Both the position numbers and the translations under genes were made by a program. From PALSA-350 sp963794165 (GTDB lineage Bacteria; Acidobacteriota; Terriglobia; Terriglobales; Acidobacteriaceae): a DNA stretch of 64,000 bases. This document shows positions 32,461 to 39,491 of this stretch, one piece after another; position 1 is the stretch's first letter, and each line of letters starts with the position of its first letter. The stretch spans positions 1 to 64,000 of the forward strand of contig CAWCCT010000002.1 of the NCBI GenBank assembly GCA_963794165.1, in the 5' to 3' direction. Below the pieces are notes generated by a model. That model had not been told where the DNA came from. It was given only the letters and a program-made list of their open reading frames with translations, and made no database searches.

Positions 32461-33357
32461 ATGTTTTCCCGAAGAGAGTTTGTACGCAGCCTCGCCGCCA
32501 CTGCCGCTGCTCTCGCCTGGCGGTCGACCGCGCTGGCAAACCCGCTGGGGATGCCGATCGGTTTCCAGGGTTACGACGCCAGATTCCTGCTCATTAAGAA
32601 CTGGGACCAGGGTTGGCTCGAGATGCAGAAGATGGGCTTTCAGTCGGTGGATCTGGTGTCGTTCAAAGGGTATGGCTATGAGAACTCTTCTCTCGCTAGC
32701 CTGTCAGGCAAAGAGATCCGCCAAAAACTGGATTCGATCGGGATGCTGTGCGAGAACTGTCAGTTTTATTTTGCGGAACTGCACGGGGCGTTCGACGAGA
32801 AGATCAGGTTTGCTCATGAGATGAGGCTTAAGAATATAATTTGCGCGCCGGATCCCACTCGAATGAAAACCGTCGACGACTGGAAGTGGCAGGCCGATCA
32901 ATTAAACGATCTAGGCAAGAAGGTTCGCCAGGCCGGCTTTCAGTTGGGCTATCACAATCACGATCAGGAATTTATGGCTACTGAGGGCGCAATCCCCTAT
33001 GACCTGCTAATGCAGGGAACAGATCCGCAACTGGTCAGGTTCCAAATCGATGTCGGCAATCTTACGTTTGCCGGGGCGGACGCGCTTACCTATCTTCACA
33101 AGTACTCTCACCGCTACTTCTCGATGCATGCGAAGGATTACCTGCCAGGTAAGACCAGCGTGCCGGTTGGCCAGGGCACTCTGGACTGGAAGAAAATCTT
33201 CAAGGCCGCCAAACACGCGCCAATCGAGAACTATTTTGCCGAGGTCGCAGCGTACGGTGCGGGCACACGAAACGGCGTCCCGGCGAATGCCTGGCCCACG
33301 GATTCGATCGATCAGCTTCGCCAGAGTTACATCTATCTTCACCACCTTCGTGTGTGA
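32461..33357 (+). CDS. Tat-exported sugar phosphate isomerase/epimerase-like TIM barrel
   Basis: 298-residue protein of the xylose-isomerase-like TIM barrel (AP endonuclease 2) superfamily. ATG 32461 gives a Tat leader (MFSRREFVRSLAATAAALAWRSTALA). The barrel carries the expected metal-site segments: LGYHNHDQEF, VRFQIDVGNLTFAG, YFSMHAKDYLPG and PIENYFAEVAA. Such exported members are numerous in Acidobacteriota and act on sugars or inositol-type compounds, but no specific substrate can be named. It is convergent with the SDR gene, 21 bases apart. A similar, Sec-exported protein is at 48274-49116. Confidence 0.85.
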   Translation: MFSRREFVRSLAATAAALAWRSTALANPLGMPIGFQGYDARFLLIKNWDQGWLEMQKMGFQSVDLVSFKGYGYENSSLASLSGKEIRQKLDSIGMLCENCQFYFAELHGAFDEKIRFAHEMRLKNIICAPDPTRMKTVDDWKWQADQLNDLGKKVRQAGFQLGYHNHDQEFMATEGAIPYDLLMQGTDPQLVRFQIDVGNLTFAGADALTYLHKYSHRYFSMHAKDYLPGKTSVPVGQGTLDWKKIFKAAKHAPIENYFAEVAAYGAGTRNGVPANAWPTDSIDQLRQSYIYLHHLRV

Positions 33358-33378
33358 GAGTCGGCCGCATCCGATGGC

Positions 33379-34122
33379 TCAGGCGTTCGTTCCGCCGTCA
33401 ACTGTCAGATTTGCCCCGGTGATATACGAGGATTCCGGGCCGGCGAGGAACGCTACCAGCGATGAGACCTCGTCCACGGTGCCATAACGATTGAGCGACG
33501 TCATGGCCTTCTGAGGAACTGCCCAATCGCCTGCTGCTGGGTTCAAATCCGTGTCGATCGGACCCGGCTGAACGTTGTTGACCGTGATGCCCCGCTTCCC
33601 CACCTCTCTGGACAGCCCCTGGGTAAACATCTTTACCGCCCCCTTTGTGGCCGAGTAGGCTGCTAATCCGGGCGTCATCATGCGCTCACCGACACAGGAG
33701 CCGATCGTGATGATGCGGCCACCATCCTTAAGGTGTTTCAGCGCCGCCTGAGTGGTGAGAAATACGCCGCGGACATTGAGGTCGAGCATCTGATCGAGCT
33801 CTTCAAGCGTAGTCTCCTCAAATGCTTTCGGAATGGCGGTCCCGGCATTGTTCACTAGTATGTCGAGCCCACCGAAGGTCGAGACCGTTTTGGCAACCGC
33901 GTCTTTGATTGCCTCGGGGTCGACCGAGTCCGCCTGGATGGCAGCGGCTTTCCCGCCCTTTTCTTCGATAGCCTTAACCACATCACAAGCCAGCTTGCCG
34001 TTTTTCGCGTAGGTAATGGCCACGCTGGCTCCGTCCGCCGCCAGGCGTTTTGCGATTGCGGCGCCGATCCCCCGGGATCCGCCGGTAACGAGTGCGATCT
34101 TACCTTCAAGTTTCTTCGACAT
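33379..34122 (-). CDS. Short-chain dehydrogenase/reductase (FabG-like)
   Basis: 247-residue classical SDR using NAD(P)H. ATG 34122 follows AAGGAGAATTTC. The cofactor motif is GGSRGIGAAIA, then NNAG in DILVNNAGTAIPKAF, and the active site Ser in IITIGSCVGE with YSATK giving the catalytic Tyr and Lys. Typical C-terminus (NNVQPGPIDTDLNPA ... FLAGPESSYITGANLTVDGGTNA). It resembles 3-oxoacyl-ACP reductases and many glucose-dehydrogenase-like SDRs; the substrate is not predictable. A DoxX-like membrane protein gene lies upstream on the same strand, 105 bases away. Confidence 0.92.
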   Translation of the reverse strand: MSKKLEGKIALVTGGSRGIGAAIAKRLAADGASVAITYAKNGKLACDVVKAIEEKGGKAAAIQADSVDPEAIKDAVAKTVSTFGGLDILVNNAGTAIPKAFEETTLEELDQMLDLNVRGVFLTTQAALKHLKDGGRIITIGSCVGERMMTPGLAAYSATKGAVKMFTQGLSREVGKRGITVNNVQPGPIDTDLNPAAGDWAVPQKAMTSLNRYGTVDEVSSLVAFLAGPESSYITGANLTVDGGTNA

Positions 34123-34227
34123 GAAATTCTCCTTCTTGCTAAAGAGACTATGAAGGAAGGTCCCAATGATTGCATGGCGAGAAGGAAGGTTTTTTTCATG
34201 CCCCTGACTGGTGCACATTGCACCCCA

Positions 34228-34614
34228 CTAATGAGGGGGTCGAGGAATAATGATTTCGCGGCGCCCGAAGAGACGCGCATCCAGCGAAACCGCCCCTGGG
34301 CCAAGCAAAACCAACGCTGCGGAAATCACAGCCAGGTACAAGGCGCTGCAGGCGCAGCAATGTCGTGAAACCCCGATCACAAGATAGCCAATGGTTGCCG
34401 CGGCGCCCGCAATAGGCGTTAGGAAGCCGATTAGGAGTACGAGGCCTATGGCGATTGCCAGCAATCCTATTGTCCAAGCGAGCATTGAGCGGCCGTCGGG
34501 TGCACTGAGGGCGCTAAAACCATGAGCGATCGCGCTTAAGGCAACCGCGATTCGCACCAGAACGAGGCCGATGCCAGGCCATCCGGACGGGAAAGCAGAA
34601 AAGAGTCTTTGCAG
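34228..34614 (-). CDS. DoxX-like small membrane protein, possible CTG start
   Basis: DoxX-family-like protein with about four membrane spans. The usual first segment LQRLFSAFPSGWPGIGLVLVRIAVALSAIAHGFS is only included if translation begins at a CTG at 34614, which has AGGAGG six bases upstream. The nearest standard start, GTG 34557, would cut the first helix in half. The rest shows LLAIAIGLVLLIGFLTPIAGAAATIGYLVIGV, LYLAVISAALVLLGPGAVSLDARLFGRREI; the ending GPGA-SLDARLFGR is shared by related acidobacterial proteins as far as I recall. Function unknown; the family is linked to redox and membrane stress. Confidence 0.65.
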   Translation of the reverse strand: MQRLFSAFPSGWPGIGLVLVRIAVALSAIAHGFSALSAPDGRSMLAWTIGLLAIAIGLVLLIGFLTPIAGAAATIGYLVIGVSRHCCACSALYLAVISAALVLLGPGAVSLDARLFGRREIIIPRPPH

Positions 34615-34742
34615 TGGGTGCCTCCTGGGCGGCCGAAGCGCACCATCCTCGAGGCTACCCGGATGATCTGGAATTGGGACCCCCAGATCCGGTGCTTTTT
34701 TCCCAGCACTATGGTGCCGGAGGGGCTTTACAGAATTACTGA

Positions 34743-34802
34743 AGGGTACGGCCTTTAGGCCGTAAGCACCGCTTTGATTGAATCCGGCTTTAGCCGCTGA
34801 GG
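34743..34802. repeat. Small palindromic pair (TTTAG core)
   Basis: ACGGCCTTTAGGCCGT, then CCGGCTTTAGCCGCTGAGGGG. Both are short hairpins around TTTA, like the modules of the type I and II elements but with different stems. They look like a separate or decayed member of the same repeat class. Confidence 0.5.
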
Positions 34803-34855
34803 GGATGAAGCTGTCCTCAGGGACTTCAGCGTCTGCGTGAGAACTAGAGAAAAGA

Positions 34856-34962
34856 AGCTGCAGTCACCTTCACTCACCGCTCTCATGCTTTGTATCAGGG
34901 CCCGACTTTAGTCGGGCCGTTGAGGCTCAACTAAAATCTGGGCTTTAGCCCCTGGGTACGTA
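34856..34962. repeat. Half type I REP element with leader
   Basis: TGCAGTCACCTTCACTC, a variable stretch, then TGCTTTGTATCAGGGCCCGAC-TTTAGTCGGGCC and GGGCTTTAGCCCCTG; the right half is missing. The same TGCAGTCACCTTCACTC leader occurs before the type I end at 48155, so the element extends about 30 bases beyond the palindrome. Confidence 0.8.
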
Positions 34963-35116
34963 TTGGCACATGGGAAGAACCTCACAACCTCCGAGAATCG
35001 GGGTACCCGGAAGTTTTGGTCCCTGCGGGTGCCCAGGCGTTCCCTGCATGGCTGCGACCGCTGGCTGCAAAACAGTGGCGCCTGCCGCCCGGCAAGCCTA
35101 GCTCTATGTTCAGGGG

Positions 35117-35584
35117 ATGAAAATGGCCCACTTCGTACTTAGCGTCAACGGTCGCGACCAGGCAGTCGATGCGGAACCAGCGATGCCCCTCCTATGGGTG
35201 TTGCGCGACCTGCTCAACATGACTGGCACGAAATATGGCTGCGGGATTGGTATGTGCGGAGCATGTACGGTACATCTCGAAGATCAGGCAGTGCGTTCGT
35301 GTCAAACACCGGTCAATGCGGTCGGGACGAAGAAGATCACCACGATAGAAGGATTGTCCGGGGGTCGGAGCCATCCAGTGCAACGGGCCTGGATTGTCGA
35401 ACAGGTTCCGCAATGCGGCTACTGTCAATCGGGGCAAATCATGCAGGCCGCCGCTCTTCTCACGAAGACTCCACACCCCACTCGAGAGCAAATCAATCAG
35501 ACGATGGCGGGCAACATCTGCCGCTGCGCGACCTATCAACGAATTCGCCGCGCGATCGAGCGCGCCGCCGGGGAGACCGCATGA
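35117..35584 (+). CDS. Molybdenum hydroxylase small subunit, [2Fe-2S] (isoquinoline 1-oxidoreductase alpha-like)
   Basis: Iron-sulfur subunit (155 aa) of a xanthine-oxidase-family enzyme. The plant-type ferredoxin cluster ligands are CGIGMCGACTVHL and then C in AVRSCQTP; the second, four-helix cluster is in QCGYCQSGQIMQA and GNICRCATYQRIRRAI. ATG 35117 or ATG 35123 could be the start. It overlaps the large subunit gene by four bases (ATGA), the normal tight arrangement. This type of two-subunit enzyme (IorAB) has no FAD subunit and passes electrons to a cytochrome or other acceptor. The substrate is probably an aldehyde or N-heterocycle; it is not determined by sequence. Confidence 0.92.
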   Translation: MKMAHFVLSVNGRDQAVDAEPAMPLLWVLRDLLNMTGTKYGCGIGMCGACTVHLEDQAVRSCQTPVNAVGTKKITTIEGLSGGRSHPVQRAWIVEQVPQCGYCQSGQIMQAAALLTKTPHPTREQINQTMAGNICRCATYQRIRRAIERAAGETA

Positions 35585-37773
35585 CGCTTAGCCTCAACCG
35601 CCGCGAAGCACTGAAAGCCGGCGCGGCTTTTGTTCTCGGCTTCTACCTGCCGGAGCGTGGTTTGGCAAATCCTTCCGTCTCCGCCGATGCAGAAGCTTTC
35701 AAAGCGAATGCCTGGGTTCGCGTCACCACCGACAACCGCATCACGCTGCTGACCGAGATACCAGAGATGGGTCAAGGCACACGCACTGCGAATGTGATGA
35801 TGCTCGCCGACGAGCTGGAAGTAGAGTGGTCCAGCATTCAGTGGGAGCAGGCGCCTACCATTCCCGAAATTTACAAGCATCTTTCCACCGGCGGCAGCGG
35901 CGGAACGGCCGCCACCTGGCTCCCAATGCGAAGAGCGGGAGCGCAAGCTCGGGAACTGTTCCTGACGGCGGCGGCCCAGCAATGGGGTGTTGACAAAAAG
36001 GATTGCAAAGCAGAAAAAGGGGCCATCATCCATAGGCCCAGCAAGCGACGCTTGATGTATGGCGAGTTAGTCAAGACTGCCGCGACGATTCCAGTTGTGA
36101 GCCTGGATCAGGTGCCGTTGAAAGATGCGAAGGACTTCTGCTTCATCGGCAAAGCGATGGGGCGCGTGGACACGCCGGGCAAGACAGACGGGACGGCCGT
36201 ATTTGGCATCGATGTCCGGGTTCCCGGAATGCTGTTTGCGGTGATCGCACGATCCCCTTATTTTGGCGGCAAAGTGGCAAGCTGCGACGACTCTGCTGCG
36301 AAGGCTACGGCAGGCGTAAAAGCAGTTTTTGCGGTTCCGCCAATTGGATATTTACCGGCAATTGAGCGCAACCTGAACGTCGCGGGTGGCATAGCCGTCG
36401 TGGCAAACTCGACTTGGGCCGCACTGCAGGGTCGCAAAGCCCTGAAGATCACCTGGGACAAAGGTCCCGGCGCACAAGAGAGCACCGCCAGTTTGCAAGA
36501 ACAATTTCGAGACCGGGCGGCTGGTCCGCCGACGGTCGTCTCCGCCGACCAGGGGAACGCTGCTCAGGTTCTGGCGAGCGCGGCCAGAAAGGTCGAGGCC
36601 GATTATGAGATCCCCTTTCAGGCCCACGCCACCATGGAGCCGATGAATACTACTGCACATGTACGTGAGGATGGCAGCATTGAAGTCTGGACTCCGACGC
36701 AGATTGCCAATATCGCTCAGACTCAATTCGCCGAGCTTGCCGGCATACCGCCCGAGAAAGTCACCGTTCATCTGATGTTATCTGGGGGATCGTTTGGCCG
36801 CCGCTATCAATGGGACTACCTCGCCGAATCCTACCAGGTGGCGAAGGAAATGAAAGTTCCGGTGCAGTTGTTGTGGACGCGCGAAGACGATATCCAACAC
36901 GACTTCTACCTGCAATATTCGTATCAACGGTTGGCAGGAGCGCTAGACGGTGAGGGCAACATCGTAGCGTGGTCGCATCGCATCGTGTCGACTCCCATAC
37001 GAGCCGTTTTCGATTCGCCGGAGTTGTTAAAGGACCCCAAACACGTTGCGAGCTACGACGTCACCGATAAGATTCCCTATCAGGCTATCCATTACCGTTC
37101 GGACTACGCGCCCGTGCTGTCGGTTGTGCCGCGGGCCTGGTGGCGATCAGTTTCGGCGCCGTTTCATGTCTTCGCCATCGAATGTTTTGTGGACGAGCTG
37201 GCGCATGCCGCGGGCCAGGACCCGTTTGAATATCGCCGCCGGCAGTTGCACGCGGACCAACCTGAACAGACAGCCAAGCTTCGTGCGGTACTCGAAGCGG
37301 CAGCGGAAAGATCGGACTGGGGTAAAGCCCTGCCCCAGAATCATGGCCGAGGCATCGCCTGCTGCATTTTTGGATCAACCTGCGTGGCGCAGGTAGCCGA
37401 GGTGTCTGTCGAAGAAACGGGTAGGTTGCGCGTCCATCGCGTGGTGAGCGCAGTCGACTGCGGTTTGGCGGTGAATCCAGACAGCGTCCGGGCGCAGATT
37501 GAAGGCGGCATTAACTATGCCCTAACCCCGGTGCTCAGCGGAGAAATCACAGTAAAAGAAGGGGCCATCGAGCAGAGCAACTTCCACGACTACCAGGTTC
37601 TGCGCATAAAGGATGCACCTGACATTCAAGTGCATCTCTTGCCTGGCGATAGTTCTCCCGCCAATGGTGTTGGAGAAGCAGGCGTACCGCCCTTAGCGCC
37701 GGCGGTCGCAAACGCCATCTTCGCGGCGACTGGAAAGCGCATGCGGCGCTTGCCGATTCTCAAGGTTGCTTGA
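35581..37773 (+). CDS. Molybdopterin-binding large subunit (isoquinoline 1-oxidoreductase beta-like)
   Basis: 730-residue Mo-cofactor subunit, partner of the previous protein. ATG 35581 overlaps the small-subunit stop and begins a Tat leader (LNRREALKAGAAFVLGFYL). The enzyme is thus exported folded with its cofactor, as known for IorB-type enzymes; the small subunit presumably goes along. Motifs: ITLLTEIPEMGQGTRTANVMMLADELEVEW, STGGSGGTAATW, IGKAMGRVDTPGKTDGTAVFGIDVRVPGMLFAVIARSP, EPMNTTAHV, LSGGSFGRRYQWDY, and near the end ANGVGEAGVPPLAPAVANAIFAATGKRMRRLP with the catalytic Glu in GVGEAGVPP. The frame runs further upstream within the small subunit gene but that part is not coding. Confidence 0.92.
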   Translation: MTLSLNRREALKAGAAFVLGFYLPERGLANPSVSADAEAFKANAWVRVTTDNRITLLTEIPEMGQGTRTANVMMLADELEVEWSSIQWEQAPTIPEIYKHLSTGGSGGTAATWLPMRRAGAQARELFLTAAAQQWGVDKKDCKAEKGAIIHRPSKRRLMYGELVKTAATIPVVSLDQVPLKDAKDFCFIGKAMGRVDTPGKTDGTAVFGIDVRVPGMLFAVIARSPYFGGKVASCDDSAAKATAGVKAVFAVPPIGYLPAIERNLNVAGGIAVVANSTWAALQGRKALKITWDKGPGAQESTASLQEQFRDRAAGPPTVVSADQGNAAQVLASAARKVEADYEIPFQAHATMEPMNTTAHVREDGSIEVWTPTQIANIAQTQFAELAGIPPEKVTVHLMLSGGSFGRRYQWDYLAESYQVAKEMKVPVQLLWTREDDIQHDFYLQYSYQRLAGALDGEGNIVAWSHRIVSTPIRAVFDSPELLKDPKHVASYDVTDKIPYQAIHYRSDYAPVLSVVPRAWWRSVSAPFHVFAIECFVDELAHAAGQDPFEYRRRQLHADQPEQTAKLRAVLEAAAERSDWGKALPQNHGRGIACCIFGSTCVAQVAEVSVEETGRLRVHRVVSAVDCGLAVNPDSVRAQIEGGINYALTPVLSGEITVKEGAIEQSNFHDYQVLRIKDAPDIQVHLLPGDSSPANGVGEAGVPPLAPAVANAIFAATGKRMRRLPILKVA

Positions 37774-37785
37774 CGCAAAAAATAA

Positions 37786-37814
37786 TTGACTTGGGAGCGA
37801 TGCAAAGCTAGGTT
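37786..37814 (+). promoter_or_regulatory. Possible sigma-70 promoter of the TauE/SafE gene
   Basis: TTGACT and TAGGTT with a 17-base spacer, about 50 bases before the ATG at 37866. The -35 box is good, the -10 box weak; it is the only such pair in the 92-base gap. Confidence 0.3.
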
Positions 37815-37865
37815 CTTCTTGTTAGCCGGGCGTGCGGAAGAGCAGCCTCTGACCGAAGGGTTCCT

Positions 37866-38681
37866 ATGCACGCCACACTCCTACACCTGCTCTATGGGTT
37901 AATTCTGCTGGTTGCCGGACTAGGTTGTGGGCTGGTCAACACACTTGCCTCCTCGGGATCCGCGATCTCGCTACCAGTGCTGTTAATGTTCGGGCTGTCG
38001 CCTCTCGATGCCAATGCGACCAACCGGTTATCGGTGTTGTTCGGCTCGCTGATGGCGTTACGCACCTTTCATGCGAAAGGAGAAGTGGAGTGGCGTGCCG
38101 GTCTCAAAATGGCCATTCCGGCCACGTTGGGTAGTGTGGTGGGTGTGCTTGCAGCGGAAAATCTCCCTGGTCGCAGTATGGCGCTAGTGATCACTGCGGC
38201 CGTGATGTTAGCTCTTATACTCCTGGTCACCAGGATGAAACGGGTACTGGAGCGGCCGACGCTAGGTACTCCTGGAATCACCACTGCGGGCATGGTGGCA
38301 TTACTGGCGGTTGGGTTTTGGCTCGGCTTCATCGTTCTCGACGGGGCGACTTACCTGTTGCTGGTACTCATACTTATGTTCCATTACGGCCTTGTGCGTG
38401 CGAATGCGCTGAAGTCGCTGCTGGGGGTAACCACAACGCTGGTGCCGATTCTAATGTTTGCCGGCCACGGCAGCATCCGCTGGACGGAGGGTTTGGTAAT
38501 GTCGGCCGGCAGCGTAGCCGGCGGATACATCGGAGCGCAGCTCACCATGCATGAACGCGCGAAATTCTGGATATTCCGGGTTCTGGTTGCGGTGCTGCTC
38601 CTGGAAATAATCCACCTAGGCGTCCAGTACTTTGCGCCATACATTCATCCCGTGCTCGCGCACTTGCGCGATCCTATATAA
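37866..38681 (+). CDS. TauE/SafE-family membrane transporter
   Basis: 271-residue inner-membrane protein with about eight spans in two repeats, as in the TauE/SafE (sulfite/sulfonate exporter) family. Typical segments: LLVAGLGCGLVNTLASSGSAISLPVLLMFGLSPLDANATNRLSVLFGSLMALRTF in the first half and LLAVGFWLGFIVLDGATYLLLVLILMFHYGLVRANALKSLLGVTTTLVPILMF in the second. AGSVAGGYIGAQLTMH is the usual ending motif. Members move small anions or organic acids; the substrate is not known. It follows the molybdenum hydroxylase genes but with its own leader, so co-function is unproven. Confidence 0.9.
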   Translation: MHATLLHLLYGLILLVAGLGCGLVNTLASSGSAISLPVLLMFGLSPLDANATNRLSVLFGSLMALRTFHAKGEVEWRAGLKMAIPATLGSVVGVLAAENLPGRSMALVITAAVMLALILLVTRMKRVLERPTLGTPGITTAGMVALLAVGFWLGFIVLDGATYLLLVLILMFHYGLVRANALKSLLGVTTTLVPILMFAGHGSIRWTEGLVMSAGSVAGGYIGAQLTMHERAKFWIFRVLVAVLLLEIIHLGVQYFAPYIHPVLAHLRDPI

Positions 38682-38775
38682 CGGCGGAACAAATGCTCTT
38701 GGTTGCGCACGTTTAAGAAGAACTCTTCTGAAGGCAACAGGCCTTCACGCCGTCCACTTGTGTTTTTGGGCGCGG

Positions 38776-39456
38776 GAATTGGCCGGTAAAAGACCATTTG
38801 CGGTATCTGATCAAAGGACAGTTAAGCTGTGCCAGCCCCGGACTTTAGTCCGGGGGGAGCGGGTTTCAACCCGCGGAAAGCGCTCCAATAAAAAAATCAG
38901 GGCTTTAGCCCTGGTGGCGGCTGGTCCAATTCCATACGCCGAGACGCCGACGACCATGCGAACAGTTCCGGTCTCTCACTCAAGCCCGCACTGACCGGAT
39001 TCTGCCAAATGTAATCCTGATGATGTTTGTAATCCTCAGCGTCGCGAATACGATGATTCACGAAACTCGCTTGCCATATCTCAAACGAAAAATGAATTTC
39101 CCGTTTGGCGCGATAGGAAAAACCGCCCTTAATGAATTGCAGTGCCTTCTCCAGCGGGATTTCCGCCGCGGGTGTTAGCAGCAAATGGAAATGATTGGGC
39201 ATGATCACAAATTCATGCAGCAGCAATCTCTGCTTTCGACGATTCTCAGCAAGAACATCGACCAGAAGCTGAGCCATGCGATCCGATTGCAAAAGCGCGC
39301 GGCGTCCGACTGTCGTCGAGCTCACGAAGAACGTACGTGTAGATTGGGGAGCTTGGAGCATACTCACCAGGGCTAAAGCCCGATCGTTGCAAGATAAAGC
39401 GCTCCCGCGGGTTTGAAAACCCGCTCCCCCGGACTAAAGTCCGGGGCTGGCACGGA
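38776..39456. mobile_element. REP-transposase unit (transposase flanked by type II hairpins)
   Basis: The unit starts with the leader AATTGGCCGGTAAAAGACCA ... GGACAGTTAAGCTGTGCCAG. Then follow hairpins CCCCGGACTTTAGTCCGGGG, GCGGGTTTCAACCCGC and GGGCTTTAGCCC, the transposase gene in opposite orientation, and the same hairpins inverted (39364-39456, ending CCGGACTAAAGTCCGGGGCTGGCAC). The 90-base right side is nearly identical to that of the gene-less unit at 22330-22660. The arrangement matches a REPtron: a single-copy REP-associated tyrosine transposase with its cognate REP sequences on both sides. Confidence 0.9.
38897..39361 (-). CDS. REP-associated tyrosine transposase (RAYT, Y1/HUH family)
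   Basis: 154-residue IS200/IS605-like single-strand DNA transposase of the RAYT group, which mobilises or processes REP hairpins. The HUH metal motif is in FVIMPNHFHLLLTP and the catalytic Tyr is probably in HHQDYIWQNPVSAGL. Other family features are LEKALQFIKGGFSYRAKREI, FEIWQASFVNHRIRD and WSSASRRM. ATG 39361 is chosen; GTG 39367 is two codons upstream. The last residues (PPPGLKP-stop) are encoded by the GGGCTTTAGCCC hairpin itself, so gene and REP overlap. All motifs are intact, so it may be active. RAYTs are usually vertically kept single-copy genes. Confidence 0.92.
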   Translation of the reverse strand: MLQAPQSTRTFFVSSTTVGRRALLQSDRMAQLLVDVLAENRRKQRLLLHEFVIMPNHFHLLLTPAAEIPLEKALQFIKGGFSYRAKREIHFSFEIWQASFVNHRIRDAEDYKHHQDYIWQNPVSAGLSERPELFAWSSASRRMELDQPPPGLKP

Positions 39457-39491
39457 TCAAGGAACAAGAGACTTCTTTCGCACCCCGATCT

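Larger units (their letters stand above)
34615..35116. other. Gene-free gap with two repeat pieces
   Basis: About 500 bases without a gene, between divergently oriented genes. It contains two palindromic pieces (34743-34802 and 34856-34962). I see no tRNA or other ncRNA. The promoters of both flanking units must lie here, but no clear -35/-10 pair stands out. Confidence 0.6.

Noticed and set aside
35194..35580. Upstream extension of the molybdenum large subunit
   Set aside because: It would overlap the small subunit almost fully. ATG 35581 gives the Tat leader and the usual ATGA overlap.
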